Below are positions 1-8,676 of a stretch of 64,000 nt of DNA, piece by piece. The translations under genes and the position numbers were made by a program. How positions within the stretch are numbered: the first letter of the stretch is position 1; every line of letters begins with the position of its first letter. Source of the DNA: Halogranum gelatinilyticum (GTDB taxonomy: Archaea > Halobacteriota > Halobacteria > Halobacteriales > Haloferacaceae); NCBI RefSeq assembly GCF_900103715.1, contig NZ_FNHL01000001.1:186001-250000 (forward strand). The letters run 5' to 3'. The notes under the pieces are model-generated. The model made no database searches and was not told where the DNA came from. It saw nothing but the letters and a program-made list of their open reading frames with translations.

Positions 1-2
1 TC

Positions 3-635
3 GGCCAGGGCTACGTCACCTCGGCGGTCAGTGCCGTCGTCCTCAGCTCTATTCCGGTGCTCTCGGCCGGGTTCGCTCGCCCCGTCCTCCCCAGCGAACG
101 GCTCAGCCCCGTCGCACTCGCGGGCGTCCTGCTCGGGCTGGTCGGCGTCGTCGTCGTCGCCAACCCCGACCCGAACGCCGTCAGCTCGCCGAACCCCGTC
201 GGCGTGGGTATCCTGTTGCTCTCGGCGTCGGCGTTCGCCCTCGGCGGCGTCGCGACACGCCAACTGCGGACGACGCTGCCCGTCGCGGCCTACCAGGGCT
301 GGCTGATGCTCCTCGGTGGGCTGCTGCTCCACGGAATGAGTCTCGCACGCGCGGAGCCGCAGGCGGTCGACCTCAGTCCCTCGGTGGTCGCCGCCTTCGT
401 CTATCTCGTCCCCTTTGCGGGAGCCGTCGGCTACCTGTTGTACTTCGACCTACTGGACCGCCTCGGCCCGGTCGAGATCAACCTCGTCGGCTACGTCTCG
501 CCGGTCTTCGCCGCCGTCGTCGGCTGGGCCGCGCTGAACGAGTCGCTCGCGCCCTCCGTCGCCGTCGGCTTCGCGGTCATCGTCGTCGGCTTCCTCCTGG
601 TGAAGCGCGACGCGATCCGTGCCGAATTCGCCTGA
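3..635 (+). CDS. EamA/DMT-family membrane transporter, 5' end cut by window
   Basis: The reading frame enters from the left edge and stops at TGA 633-635, so about 210 C-terminal residues are visible. They hold several hydrophobic helices and a PVEINLVGYVSPVFAAVVGW segment near the end, the usual second half of an EamA domain (drug/metabolite transporter superfamily), followed by a last helix ending in VKRDAIRAEFA. Such proteins export or import small metabolites across the cytoplasmic membrane; the substrate cannot be told. The internal ATG at 57 is not the real start because the same frame is coding before it. The stop codon lies inside a 10-bp tandem repeat. Confidence 0.85.
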   Translation, partial: GQGYVTSAVSAVVLSSIPVLSAGFARPVLPSERLSPVALAGVLLGLVGVVVVANPDPNAVSSPNPVGVGILLLSASAFALGGVATRQLRTTLPVAAYQGWLMLLGGLLLHGMSLARAEPQAVDLSPSVVAAFVYLVPFAGAVGYLLYFDLLDRLGPVEINLVGYVSPVFAAVVGWAALNESLAPSVAVGFAVIVVGFLLVKRDAIRAEFA

Positions 636-680
636 GTTCGATTGAGTTCGATTGAGTCCGCTTGAGTCCGCCTGAGTTCG
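631..680. repeat. Five tandem 10-bp units over a stop codon
   Basis: Five consecutive units of the form NNTGAGTYCG lie at 631-640, 641-650, 651-660, 661-670 and 671-680. A sixth, diverged unit (cctgatactg) follows. The first unit contains the TGA stop of the EamA gene, so the array looks like expansion of the 3' end of that gene. It fills the gap to the convergent glnK at 692. Confidence 0.85.
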
Positions 681-691
681 CCTGATACTGC

Positions 692-1063
692 TCAGACCGC
701 GTCTCTCCCGCGCTCGCCGGTGCGGATCTGGACGGCGTCCTCGACGTCGATGACGAAGACCTTGCCGTCACCGGGTTCGCCGGTCGCCGCCCCCTCCTGA
801 ATCGCGTCGACGACGTCGTCGGCGGGGATGTCGGAGACGACACACTCGATTTTGACCTTCTGGTGGAGGTCGACCGTATACTCCTCGCCGCGCCACTGGC
901 CCTTCTTCGCGGGCTGGCTGCCGCGACCGGAGACGTTCGTCACGGTGAGCGAGGGCGCGCCCGTCTCCGCGAGGCTCCGTTTGACGTCGCCGAGCTTGTC
1001 CGGGCGGACGACCGCCATGACGAGTTTGATACCACCGTCGTTCGCCAAGTCCGTGTCTGACAT
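692..1063 (-). CDS. glnK: P-II family nitrogen regulator (third GlnK copy)
   Basis: A 123-residue P-II protein, a trimeric cytoplasmic sensor of ATP/ADP and 2-oxoglutarate that normally plugs Amt channels under ammonium excess. The T-loop region is [17 protein letters not shown] with the conserved tyrosine at residue 62. The nucleotide-binding [18 protein letters not shown] motif is intact. An ATG at 1063 is preferred; a GTG two codons upstream (1069) is possible. It is a close tandem duplicate of the next glnK (1178-1543), with long stretches of near-identical DNA. A T-run and a weak TATA-like stretch (around 1083-1092) lie between them, so it may have its own transcript. No Amt gene is directly upstream of this copy. 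Confidence 0.93.
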   Translation of the reverse strand: MSDTDLANDGGIKLVMAVVRPDKLGDVKRSLAETGAPSLTVTNVSGRGSQPAKKGQWRGEEYTVDLHQKVKIECVVSDIPADDVVDAIQEGAATGEPGDGKVFVIDVEDAVQIRTGERGRDAV

Positions 1064-1127
1064 ACTCACACGGGTAGTGGCCAGTTACTTAGGTCCGTCG
1101 CCGATCGCGCCGCTGGACGTTCGTAAT

Positions 1128-1142
1128 CTCCTGAAAAAATGT
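1128..1142 (-). terminator. Possible T-run terminator between the two glnK copies
   Basis: On the minus strand a run of six T (opposite A 1134-1139) follows the stop of the glnK at 1178. Archaeal transcription often ends at short T-runs without a hairpin. This would end the amt-glnK transcript before the last glnK copy. Confidence 0.4.
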
Positions 1143-1177
1143 GTGTTCGTGCGATTCGACCGGGTGGAAGTGACCGT

Positions 1178-1543
1178 TTAGACGGCTCCCCGTCCTTCTT
1201 CGCCGGTGCGGATCTGGACGGCGTCCTCGACGTCGATGACGAAGACCTTGCCGTCGCCGGGTTCGCCGGTCGAGGCGGACTCCTGAATCGCGCCGACGAC
1301 GTCGTCGGCGGGGATATCGGAGACGACACACTCGACTTTGACCTTCTGGTGGAGGTCGACCGTGTACTCCTCGCCGCGCCACTGACCCTTCTTGGCGGGT
1401 TGGTTGCCGCGGCCGGAGACGTTCGTCACGGTGAGCGAGGGCGCGCCGACCTCGGCGAGACCGCGCTTGACGTCGGCGAGCTTGTCCGGGCGGATGACCG
1501 CCATGACGAGCTTGATGCCGCCGTCGTTGGTTTCGTCACTCAT
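1178..1543 (-). CDS. glnK: P-II family nitrogen regulator
   Basis: A 121-residue P-II protein with T-loop tyrosine at residue 60 ([10 protein letters not shown]) and the ATP-binding [10 protein letters not shown] stretch. Its ATG (1543) overlaps the TGA of the upstream amt gene in an ATGA arrangement, so the two are translationally coupled. In this family GlnK binds the cytoplasmic face of the trimeric Amt channel and blocks ammonium uptake when nitrogen is plentiful. The haloarchaeal N-terminal extension before the KLVMAVIRP core is short and polar. The adjacent copy at 692-1063 is its duplicate. Confidence 0.96.
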   Translation of the reverse strand: MSDETNDGGIKLVMAVIRPDKLADVKRGLAEVGAPSLTVTNVSGRGNQPAKKGQWRGEEYTVDLHQKVKVECVVSDIPADDVVGAIQESASTGEPGDGKVFVIDVEDAVQIRTGEEGRGAV

Positions 1544-2922
1544 TCGTCATCACTCCCGTTGATACCGCCGTCCGTCCGAACCGTCCCGTCGACCGGGACG
1601 CCGGAGCCGTCGGTGAGCGTATCGGGCTTGCCGAACTCGGGGTAGGTGTCGACGCCGTGTTCGGAGGTGTCGAGACCCTCACGCTCGTGTTCGGCACTGA
1701 CGCGAAGTTCGCCCATGGCCTTGATGATGCGGAAGACGACGAAGGTCGCACCGACCGTCCAGGCCGTGATGACCGCGACGCCTGCGATCTGCGGGATGGC
1801 GAGACCAACGAACGATGCACTGCCGTTCCAGAAGCTCGTCGCGAACAGCGGGAACAGCAGCGCGCCGAGGATACCGGCCGAGCCGTGGACCGGGAAGACA
1901 GCACAGACGTCGTCGATCTTCAGGCGCTTCTCGACGAAGCCGAAGACGATGGGCAGCTGCGCACCGGCGAGCAGGCCGACGACGATGGCACCGGGCCAGA
2001 CGATGGCGTCCGCGATGGACGTGATGCCGACCAGTCCGGCGAGCAGGCCGTTTGCGACGTAGAGCGTGTCGACCTTGCCGGTCTTCTGCAGTGCGACCGC
2101 GGCAGCACCGATTGCACCGGCGGCCATGCCGAGCGTCGTCACGAGGGCGACGCGGCCGACGTAGGAGAAGGAACCGAGCGTGACCTCGCCGCCGTCCATG
2201 GCGAGCGGGGCCGCGGCGGTCCCGACGTTGAAGCCGTACCAGCCGAAGGCCAGAATCAGGGTTCCCAGCACTGCGAACGAGAGCGAGTGGCCGGGGATGA
2301 CGTTGACGGAGCCGTCCGAGTTGAAGCGGTCCATCCGGGGACCGATGATCCACGCGGCGGTGAGACCGGCGAGACCGCCCATGCCGTGGACGATCATGCC
2401 GCCCGCGAAGTCGTGGAAGCCGAGCGTCGCCAGGAAGCCACCGGCCCAGGTGAAGCCGACGACGACCGGGTAGATGACGGCCGCGAGCACGATGGTGTAG
2501 CTCACGTACGCGCGGAGTTTCGCGCGACCGGCAACGGCTCCGGAAACGATGGTGGCCGCCGTCATCGCGAAGACGGCACCGAAGAGCCAGTCGGTCCACG
2601 CGGTGACGCTCCCGGCCTCAGGTGAGTAGAGGCCCATGAACGCGCCGGTGATTGAGTACGAACCGCCGCCCGTGAGGCCGCCGACGATGGTCGAGACGGC
2701 CGCCCCGGCGAGGAAGAACACGATGACCCCGACGCTCCAGGTCAGGAGGTTCTTCGTCAGCTGGTTGGCGACGTTCTTCGAACGCACCTGTCCGGCTTCG
2801 AGCATCGCGAAGCCGGCGTGCATGAAGAAGATGAGGAAGGTCACAGTGAGTACCCAGACGAGGTTGACGCCGGTGACGATGGCGTCCATCCCCGTCTGCA
2901 GGGCGAGGTTCGCGAAACTCAT
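1540..2922 (-). CDS. amt: Ammonium transporter, Amt family
   Basis: A 460-residue Amt/Mep/Rh channel protein with about eleven membrane helices. The family signature is clear: [18 protein letters not shown] near the N terminus, [16 protein letters not shown] with the first pore histidine, and the second pore histidine in [10 protein letters not shown]. The ATG at 2922 is chosen because GGAGGG lies 8 nt upstream and the protein begins just before the first helix; the open frame extends 75 codons further upstream but those codons encode no recognisable domain. The acidic tail (INGSDDE) overlaps the glnK start. It is the first gene of amt-glnK(-glnK). Confidence 0.96.
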   Translation of the reverse strand: MSFANLALQTGMDAIVTGVNLVWVLTVTFLIFFMHAGFAMLEAGQVRSKNVANQLTKNLLTWSVGVIVFFLAGAAVSTIVGGLTGGGSYSITGAFMGLYSPEAGSVTAWTDWLFGAVFAMTAATIVSGAVAGRAKLRAYVSYTIVLAAVIYPVVVGFTWAGGFLATLGFHDFAGGMIVHGMGGLAGLTAAWIIGPRMDRFNSDGSVNVIPGHSLSFAVLGTLILAFGWYGFNVGTAAAPLAMDGGEVTLGSFSYVGRVALVTTLGMAAGAIGAAAVALQKTGKVDTLYVANGLLAGLVGITSIADAIVWPGAIVVGLLAGAQLPIVFGFVEKRLKIDDVCAVFPVHGSAGILGALLFPLFATSFWNGSASFVGLAIPQIAGVAVITAWTVGATFVVFRIIKAMGELRVSAEHEREGLDTSEHGVDTYPEFGKPDTLTDGSGVPVDGTVRTDGGINGSDDE

Positions 2923-3034
2923 GCGCTCCCTCCGAGTGGTGCTTGGCTGGTGGTGCTTGGACAGTTGTCGAGGTTTACCGATTTCGCTACCATGTTTGTC
3001 AACCGTTTGTACTGCAACGTCTGCACGTAGAGGG

Positions 3035-3047
3035 TAATAAGTATAAT
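3035..3047 (-). promoter_or_regulatory. Likely promoter of the amt operon at 2922
   Basis: The AT-rich stretch taataagtataat reads ATTATACTTATTA on the minus strand and is the best TATA-like box in the 544-base gap. It implies a leader of about 90 bases, unlike the many leaderless genes here. Farther upstream, at 3114-3122, lies ACCTTATA (minus strand), also found upstream of the other amt operon. Confidence 0.5.
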
Positions 3048-3255
3048 GCACAGATACACAAATTTTCTCGGTTAGAACTGGGCGGTTGTCAGAACTACAA
3101 GCGTATATAGTGTGTATAAGGTCGTTGTCTGCGGGGTCTCTCGACAAATGTTGCCAGTTTGTTGGACGACTGTCGTGTCAAATTTTGCCGTTCCGGCCGC
3201 GTCTCGGCGTGCGCAAGCACGTCACACGGGACGCTCAGTCACGACTCGCGGGTGG

Positions 3256-3288
3256 TGACTGTCGGATGACTGTCGGATGACTATCGGG
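3256..3288. repeat. Three tandem 11-bp units
   Basis: The 11-bp unit tgactgtcgga occurs at 3256-3266 and 3267-3277, followed by a variant (tgactatcggg) at 3278-3288 and the start of a fourth. It lies in the 2923-3466 gap between the two ammonium operons, which holds no gene I can support. Confidence 0.8.
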
Positions 3289-3350
3289 TGACTACGCCGT
3301 CTGAACTGCGGAGAAAGAGCCGTTCGCACTGCGGTGTTCTACGTTCGCGC

Positions 3351-3415
3351 CGACGTGGACACACGTCGACGTGGGGTGTGAGCCACCCCGTGAGCTGTCG
3401 CGAATCCCGCGACAG
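3351..3415. other. Three consecutive perfect hairpins after an amt-glnK operon
   Basis: Three stem-loops follow one another: 3351-3368 (7-bp stem CGACGTG, loop GACA), 3373-3389 (6-bp stem GGGGTG) and 3395-3415 (8-bp stem CTGTCGCG, loop AATCC). All stems are perfectly paired. They begin about 50 bases after the glnK stop at 3467, reading on the minus strand, and precede the promoter of the second ammonium operon. They could end or stabilise the first transcript. Confidence 0.65.
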
Positions 3416-3466
3416 TTCGGTGAGTGTGAGCTGCCGAAAGCTCGTGGAGACCGGTCGACCGACGGT

Positions 3467-3841
3467 TCAGACTGCCGGGGTTCCCTCCTTGCCGGTTCTC
3501 ACCTGGACCGCCTTCTCGACGTCGATGACGAAGATCTTGCCGTCGCCGGGTTCGCCAGTGTTGGCCGCCTCACGGATGGCCTCGACGACGTCGTCGGCGG
3601 GGATGTCGGCGACGATGCACTCGATCTTGACCTTCTGGTGGAGGTCGACCGTGTAGCTCTCGCCGCGCCACTGGCCCTTCTTCGCGGGCTGGCTGCCGCG
3701 GCCCGAGACCTGTGTCACCGTCAGCGAGGGGGCACCGACTTCCGCCAGCGCGCCCTTGATCTTGCTCAGTCGGTCGGGGCGGACGATAGCCATGACGAGT
3801 TTGATGCCGCCGTCGTTCGGCGTCTCTTCCTCGTCGCTCAT
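3467..3841 (-). CDS. glnK: P-II family nitrogen regulator
   Basis: A 124-residue P-II protein, the most diverged of the three in this window. The T-loop is [13 protein letters not shown] with the conserved tyrosine, and the [21 protein letters not shown]-binding stretch is present. Its ATG overlaps the stop of the preceding amt gene (ATGA at 3838-3841), so it is coupled to that channel and probably regulates it specifically. The N terminus [12 protein letters not shown] is an acidic haloarchaeal extension. Three perfect hairpins follow its stop codon. Confidence 0.96.
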   Translation of the reverse strand: MSDEEETPNDGGIKLVMAIVRPDRLSKIKGALAEVGAPSLTVTQVSGRGSQPAKKGQWRGESYTVDLHQKVKIECIVADIPADDVVEAIREAANTGEPGDGKIFVIDVEKAVQVRTGKEGTPAV

Positions 3842-5199
3842 TCGTCGTCACCTCCGACGTCGCCACCGTCCGCGCGGACGGGCTGGCCGAACGTCGAGTC
3901 CGGACCGGCGTCGCCGACGAACTCGGGGTAGGTCGTGACGCCGTGCTCGCCCTGGTCGAGGCCTTCGACCTCTTCCTCGTCGGAGACGCGCAGACCGTAG
4001 AGTGCGTCGCCGATGGCGAAGACGACACCGGAGGCGAGGATGGTCCAGGCGGCGATGATGACGACGCCGAGGACCTGCATGACGAGCTGGTTGATACCCA
4101 TGAAGCCGCCGACACCGAAGACCGGGATGAGTGCCGTACCGAGGGCACCGGCCGCACCGTGAACCGCGAAGACGCCACAGACGTCGTCGATCTTCAGCGT
4201 GTCGACCGTGAAGCGGTACGCCGGCAGGACGATCGCACCGCCGAGCGCGCCGAGGATGAGGCCGCCCCACCACGTGACGTGGGGGACTGCGCCCGTGACT
4301 GCGACGAGACCTGCGAGCAGGCCGTTCGCCATCCAGAGGGGGTCGGGCTTGCCCTGCCACGAGGTGGAGACGAGCATCGCCGCGACCGCACCGGCACCCA
4401 TGCCGAGCGTCGTCACGAGGGCGACACGACCGAGTGCCGCACCCATGAACTGGAGGCTGCCGTCTTCTGCGACTGCCAGGACCGTCGCCTGCGTGCCGAC
4501 GTTGAAGCCGTACCAGCCGAAGGCCAGGATGAGCGTCCCCAGGACAGCGAGGAGCATCGAGTGGCCGGGGATGGGCTGGCTGTTACCGTTCTCGTCGAAG
4601 CGACCCTTCCGCGGGCCGACCATCTTCGCGCCCACGAGACCGGCGACACCGCCGACCATGTGGACGACCGTCGCACCGGCGAAGTCGAGGTAGCCGACAC
4701 CGAGTGCCTGACCGAGGAAGCCCGAGCCGGCCAGCAGGCCGCCGGACCACGTCAGTCCCTGCACGACCGGGTAGATGAGACCCGTGATGAGCGCGGCGAA
4801 CAGGACGTACGCCTTGAAGTTCATCCGTTCTGCGACGGCTCCGGAAACGATGGTGGCCGCCGTCATGGCGAACACCGCGCCGAAGAGCCAGTCGATCCAC
4901 GCGCCGTCGTTACCGATGTACGAGAACGCACCGGCGAGGTCGACCGACCCCGTCGAGGTCAGGCCACCGATAATCGTGGCCACACCCGCACCGACGATGA
5001 AGTAGACCAGGACGCCGAGTGCCCAGTCGGTCATGTTCTTCATCAGGACGTTGCCGACGTTCTTCGCACGGACCTGCCCTGCCTCCAGCAGCGCGAAGCC
5101 GGGCTGCATGAAGAAGATGAGGAACGTCACCACCAGAATCCAGACGTAGTTGACCCCGCTGGCGATGGTCGAGGGGTCGACCTGCATGGGCAGCCCCAT
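3838..5199 (-). CDS. amt: Ammonium transporter, Amt family
   Basis: A 453-residue Amt channel. Visible signatures are [36 protein letters not shown] with the first pore histidine, [10 protein letters not shown], and the second pore histidine in [10 protein letters not shown]. The ATG at 5199 is preferred over a GTG directly before it (5202). It is the promoter-proximal gene of an amt-glnK pair and a paralogue of the amt at 1540-2922, sharing segments such as [20 protein letters not shown]. Having two Amt-GlnK pairs suggests channels tuned to different ammonium levels, which is inference. Confidence 0.96.
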   Translation of the reverse strand: MGLPMQVDPSTIASGVNYVWILVVTFLIFFMQPGFALLEAGQVRAKNVGNVLMKNMTDWALGVLVYFIVGAGVATIIGGLTSTGSVDLAGAFSYIGNDGAWIDWLFGAVFAMTAATIVSGAVAERMNFKAYVLFAALITGLIYPVVQGLTWSGGLLAGSGFLGQALGVGYLDFAGATVVHMVGGVAGLVGAKMVGPRKGRFDENGNSQPIPGHSMLLAVLGTLILAFGWYGFNVGTQATVLAVAEDGSLQFMGAALGRVALVTTLGMGAGAVAAMLVSTSWQGKPDPLWMANGLLAGLVAVTGAVPHVTWWGGLILGALGGAIVLPAYRFTVDTLKIDDVCGVFAVHGAAGALGTALIPVFGVGGFMGINQLVMQVLGVVIIAAWTILASGVVFAIGDALYGLRVSDEEEVEGLDQGEHGVTTYPEFVGDAGPDSTFGQPVRADGGDVGGDDE

Positions 5200-5309
5200 C
5201 ACAGGAGTCCACCACCGTTTACGATACTTGATGGACGTTCATCCAACGATTCGCCAATCTGCTCCGCGTTCGTGTGTTCAATCACGGTCGTGGCTCATGG
5301 CTAGGTACT

Positions 5310-5318
5310 ACATAAAGC
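5310..5318 (-). promoter_or_regulatory. Likely promoter of the amt operon at 5199
   Basis: The minus strand reads GCTTTATGT here, a good haloarchaeal TATA-like box, giving a leader of roughly 85 bases. The rest of the 5200-5633 gap is non-coding: an AT-rich stretch (5364-5405) with ACCTTATA on the minus strand opposite 5391-5398, also present upstream of the other amt operon, then a 20-bp repeat near hemB. Confidence 0.5.
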
Positions 5319-5540
5319 ATAGGGTTGAAAATGTCCTGTCTGGGGTGGTGTAAGTGGGCATATGCACAAAATCGGGAACAATATTATCGATATAAGGTTG
5401 TAATTCGTCCAGTTGCGGGCAGCCGCTCGCAGTCGTTGTGAAACAGTTGTCGGCGAAAGAATGTGTCAACCGAGGCCGCTCGCGGGTGCGCGGGGCGGTG
5501 GCATACCACGCCGCGCAGAGGGTCGCACGCGCCTCAGAGT

Positions 5541-5600
5541 CTCCTGTCGTCGGCAGCGACCTCCTGTCGTCGACACCGACCACCTGTCGTCGGCAGCGAC
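5541..5600. repeat. Three tandem 20-bp units
   Basis: Units of period 20 at 5541-5560, 5561-5580 and 5581-5600 have the form CNCCTGTCGTCGRCANCGAC; the first and third differ at one base. They lie 34 bases from the 3' end of hemB. No coding role is visible. Confidence 0.85.
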
Positions 5601-5633
5601 CGCCTCGGTGGCGTCGAGAGGAGGAAACGACCC

Positions 5634-6614
5634 TTAGAGCGCGTCGGCGACGTCCTCGGCGAAGTACGTCAGGATGAGGTCCGCACCGGCGCGCTTGATG
5701 GAGAGAAGCGATTCGAGGGCGACCTCTTCGAGGTTCAGCCAGCCCTTGTCGGCGGCGGCGTGGAGCATCGCGTACTCCCCGGAGACGTTGTAGGCGGCGA
5801 CCGGCTGGTCGAACTCCTCGCGAACCCCACGGACGATGTCGAGATACGGGAGTGCGGGCTTGACCATCAACACGTCTGCGCCCTGCTCGACGTCGAGTCG
5901 GACCTCGCGCATCGCCTCACGGGCGTTCGCGGGGTCCATCTGATAGTGTCGCCGGTTGCCGAACGCGGGCGCGCCGTCGGCGGCGTCGCGGAACGGGCCG
6001 TAGAAGGCGGACTCGTACTTCGCGGCGTAGCTCATGATGGGGACGTCCGAGTAGCCCGCCTCGTCGAGTCCCTCGCGAATCGCACCGACCATCCCGTCGG
6101 TCATCGAGGACGGCGCGACCATGTCGGCTCCGGCTTCCGCCTGCGAGACGGCGGTCTTCGTCAGAAGCTCCAGCGTCTCGTCGTTCTTCACGGTCAGTCG
6201 AGGGTCCTCGGCGGCGTCGTCTTCGAGCACCCCACAGTGACCGTGGCTGGTGTACTCGCAGAGACAGACGTCGGTGATGACGTAGGCGTCGGTCTCTCGC
6301 GTGACCCGGCGGGTGGCTTCCTGCACGACACCGTCTCGCGCCCACGCGCGCGACCCGACCTCGTCTTTCGCCTCGGGGATGCCGAAGAGCATCACCGCCT
6401 CGACGCCCGTCTCGCGGATCTCCTCAACGCGGGCGACGGCCTCGTCGACGGGGACGCGTTCGTGGCCCGGCATCGTCTCGATGGGGACGCGTTCGTCGGC
6501 CGTCGCGTCGACGAAGACCGGAGCGATGAGGTCCGACGCGTCGAGGCTCGTCTCGCTGACCAGCGGCCGGATGCCGTCGGTGCGCAGGCGACGGGGACGG
6601 TCTCTGAGGTTCAT
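5634..6614 (-). CDS. hemB: Porphobilinogen synthase (delta-aminolevulinate dehydratase)
   Basis: A 326-residue enzyme joining two 5-aminolevulinate molecules into porphobilinogen, for haem, sirohaem and cobalamin. The zinc-binding cysteines are C117, C119 and C127 ([13 protein letters not shown]). The two active-site lysines are K199 in [12 protein letters not shown] and K252 in [10 protein letters not shown]. Length and motifs match the family end to end. The ATG at 6614 starts the conserved [11 protein letters not shown] segment; the frame stays open 49 codons upstream, but those codons run through an intergenic repeat and are rejected. Confidence 0.97.
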   Translation of the reverse strand: MNLRDRPRRLRTDGIRPLVSETSLDASDLIAPVFVDATADERVPIETMPGHERVPVDEAVARVEEIRETGVEAVMLFGIPEAKDEVGSRAWARDGVVQEATRRVTRETDAYVITDVCLCEYTSHGHCGVLEDDAAEDPRLTVKNDETLELLTKTAVSQAEAGADMVAPSSMTDGMVGAIREGLDEAGYSDVPIMSYAAKYESAFYGPFRDAADGAPAFGNRRHYQMDPANAREAMREVRLDVEQGADVLMVKPALPYLDIVRGVREEFDQPVAAYNVSGEYAMLHAAADKGWLNLEEVALESLLSIKRAGADLILTYFAEDVADAL

Positions 6615-6689
6615 GGAACCGGGTTGGTGTGCAGCGTGCAAAACGGCTTTGTTGTGGTCGTTGTCCTTCGTTCCCGTTGTCGCGTCAAA

Positions 6690-6810
6690 CTCGTCTCGAA
6701 CGCCCACAACAGCCACATCCTCCCCAGCCGACTCCTTCGCTCCTTGCAGTCGCTCAGTCATCCCTCGCGCGAGTGGCTCGCGGCCATGAACGGCCGCGAA
6801 GCCACGCGCC
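6690..6810 (-). repeat. Structured intergenic element, copy A (short form)
   Basis: Read on the minus strand it starts GGCGCGTGGCTTCGCGGCC and folds into a hairpin (GTGGC.TCGCGGCC against GGCCGCGA.GCCAC with one bulged T). It continues with CGAGGGATGA, an AAGGAGTCGGCTGGGGAGG core, GATGTGGCTGT and a 3' box TTCGAGACGAG. The same order of blocks occurs in copies B-E. It sits between hemB (minus) and the DedA-type gene (plus) and lacks the second stem of the long copies. Confidence 0.85.
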
Positions 6811-6901
6811 GTACCGGGTGAACAGTCCCGACCGATTCAGTGTCCGTCCTCTCACCGACAGGACACAAACGATTTATTCGGGTCAGCGCAACCCATTGAC
6901 G

Positions 6902-7435
6902 ATGACCACCGTACTCCAGCTCGGGGAGATGCCCTCGTACCTCCAAGGGCTGTTGGACTCCGAGTACGCCCTCCTCGTCCTCCTCGCGGTCTTCGTCCTC
7001 GAAGGCGCGATGCTCATGTACATCATGCCGAGCGAACTCATCGTGCCCGGCGCGATCCTCCTCATCGGCGACACCACCCAGCTGGTGTCACCGACGAACC
7101 TCCTCATCATCGGCATCGCCGTCATGGGGGCGACGACCGGCCAGTATCTGTTGTTCAAGCTGGCCGAACGCGGCGGTCGCGACTATCTGCTCGGGAAGCG
7201 TTGGTTCCGCATCAGCGAAGAGAAACTCGACAAGTTCGACGGCTGGTTCCAGCGGTGGGGGCCGGTCGTCGTCCCCTTGAGCAACACGATGCTGTTCACG
7301 CGCGGGATGTTGACCGTCCCGGCGGGCTTCTCGGAACTCGACGGGCGGAAGTTCCTCGTGCTCTCGGCGGTCGGCACCCTCTCGTTTCAGGTCATCCTCG
7401 CCGGCCTGTTCGTCTTCTGGGGTCGGCTGCTGTAG
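6902..7435 (+). CDS. DedA-type (VTT domain) membrane protein
   Basis: A 177-residue membrane protein. After an N-terminal helix (YALLVLLAVFVLEGAMLMYIMPSE) it shows the DedA pattern: a PGAILL segment, a TGQYLLFKLAERGGRD stretch, then FDGWFQRWGPVVVPLSNTMLFTRGMLTVPAG, equivalent to the F-x-R-x-x-P-x-x-R region of DedA proteins. Family members are proposed lipid scramblases or proton-dependent membrane-homeostasis proteins; the role here is unknown. ATG 6902 is supported by a TATA-like gatttatt at 6868-6875, giving a nearly leaderless transcript. The protein is slightly shorter than typical DedA (about 200 residues). Confidence 0.8.
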   Translation: MTTVLQLGEMPSYLQGLLDSEYALLVLLAVFVLEGAMLMYIMPSELIVPGAILLIGDTTQLVSPTNLLIIGIAVMGATTGQYLLFKLAERGGRDYLLGKRWFRISEEKLDKFDGWFQRWGPVVVPLSNTMLFTRGMLTVPAGFSELDGRKFLVLSAVGTLSFQVILAGLFVFWGRLL

Positions 7436-7503
7436 CTCGGGCGGAAGTAATCAGAGCGCGAACACCGGCGCACGGGTCGCGGACACCGACTGAGAGAAGT
7501 CCG

Positions 7504-7668
7504 TTACTTCGTCCGGTCGACGTCGATCTGTTCTCGGAGGGCAGCGAGTTCGTCCGACTCTGCGAGTTCTTCCAGCCGCTCGCGGAAGTGCTCCTCACAG
7601 AGGCCGACCTTGATGCCGTCCTTCTCGGCGGCGTATGCGGCCTCACGGTCGCAGTAATGGCACTGCAT
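7504..7668 (-). CDS. Small zinc-knuckle protein, 54 residues
   Basis: A short reading frame encodes MQCHYCDREAAYAAEKDG followed by VGLCEEHFRERLEELAESDE and an acidic tail. CxxC at the start plus C-x2-H later (CEEH) makes a compact treble-clef-like zinc site. Similar tiny proteins are common in haloarchaea (I believe the DUF6757 type). Function unknown. It is convergent with the DedA-type gene and is followed on the same strand by the PHP gene's upstream neighbour gap; no operon partner is clear. Confidence 0.75.
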   Translation of the reverse strand: MQCHYCDREAAYAAEKDGIKVGLCEEHFRERLEELAESDELAALREQIDVDRTK

Positions 7669-7693
7669 ACTCTCCGTTTGTGCCCGATGGGGT

Positions 7694-8548
7694 TTAACTC
7701 TCCGCTCTCGGCAGTCGTGCCGCGATCCGCTCGAACGCCGCGGGTGGTGGCCCGGCGCGTCCGAGGGTTCTGTCGTGGGCGTCGCTGCCGCCCGTCGCGA
7801 CCAGGTCGCCGTCGGCGACGAGCGCGTCCAGCCGTCCCTCGTCGACGGTGACCGACTCCTCGTAGGGGTAGTACCGTTCGACCCCGTCGAGTCGGTCCGT
7901 CAGTGCGAGTGCCGCGTCCACGTCGTCGTAGCGGAACGGGTGGGCGAGGCTCACGACCGGACAGGAGTCGGCCAGGAGTTCGACCCCGCGCTCGAACGAC
8001 GTGATCTCGCGCGCGACGTAGCAGGGACCGTCGTCGCCGATGAGGTCGTCGAAGGCGTCCTGGTAGCTGTAGTCGGCGTCGCTAGCGTCGATAGCGCGGG
8101 CGATGTGCGGCCGACCGATGCCCTCGTGAATCGCCACGTCGAGTGTGACGCCCAGTCGCGCCTCCACGCGCTCGACGATAGTCCGTGCACGCTCCTTGCG
8201 GTTCTCCTGTAACCGCGCGAGTTCCGCTTCGAGCGCGGCCGTCGGCTCGACCGCGTAGCCGAGCAGGTCGACCTTCTGACTCCCGGCGTCGACCCGGAGT
8301 TCGATGCCGCGCACGACCCTTACGCCGTCGCGGACGGCCACCGGCGCGTCGAGTGCCGGATGGATGCAGTCGTGGTCGGTCACGGCCACGGTGTCGACGC
8401 CGCCAGCCCGCGCAGCGGCAGGGAGTTCCGGCACGGTCAACACGCCGTCGGAGGCCGTCGTGTGGAGATGGAGGTCGGCGACCGGCGTGGAGCCGCCGTC
8501 GACAGCTCCGTCGGTCTCGTCGCCCGTCACATCCGCGTCGTCGTCCAT
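7694..8548 (-). CDS. PHP-domain metal-dependent phosphoesterase
   Basis: A 284-residue protein. The PHP motifs are present: DLHLHTTASDG (motif I), AVTDHD (motif II), a glutamate in VVRGIELRVD (motif III), SLAHPFRYDD and GSDAHD near the C terminus. These histidines and aspartates bind a multinuclear metal centre that hydrolyses phosphate esters, as in YciV/TrpH-like nucleotide phosphatases; the substrate is unknown. The ATG at 8548 precedes an acidic linker (DDDADVTGDETDG) and the HxH motif. An ATG-less upstream extension of 13 codons has no support. Confidence 0.88.
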   Translation of the reverse strand: MDDDADVTGDETDGAVDGGSTPVADLHLHTTASDGVLTVPELPAAARAGGVDTVAVTDHDCIHPALDAPVAVRDGVRVVRGIELRVDAGSQKVDLLGYAVEPTAALEAELARLQENRKERARTIVERVEARLGVTLDVAIHEGIGRPHIARAIDASDADYSYQDAFDDLIGDDGPCYVAREITSFERGVELLADSCPVVSLAHPFRYDDVDAALALTDRLDGVERYYPYEESVTVDEGRLDALVADGDLVATGGSDAHDRTLGRAGPPPAAFERIAARLPRAES

Positions 8549-8676
8549 ACCCGCCCTCCGTCCGGGACCGGCAAAGGGCTTCGGCACATCTGTGATTAAG
8601 GACCATTAAGGAGTTGCAAGTCTCGAAGGTCGTGCATGGAAAACCATTATAATCATACTCGGGATAGAAGCTGGTG

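Noticed and set aside
2923-3147. 75-codon N-terminal extension of the first amt gene
   Set aside because: The ATG at 2922 has a GGAGGG ribosome site and begins at the first helix; the extension covers the AT-rich promoter region.
5541-5600. Three short direct repeats considered as a CRISPR array
   Set aside because: The 20-bp units are head to tail with no spacers and there are no cas genes; a simple tandem repeat.
6615-6761. N-terminal extension of hemB to 6761
   Set aside because: The extra 49 codons run through intergenic element A and spacer; the conserved HemB start is at 6614.
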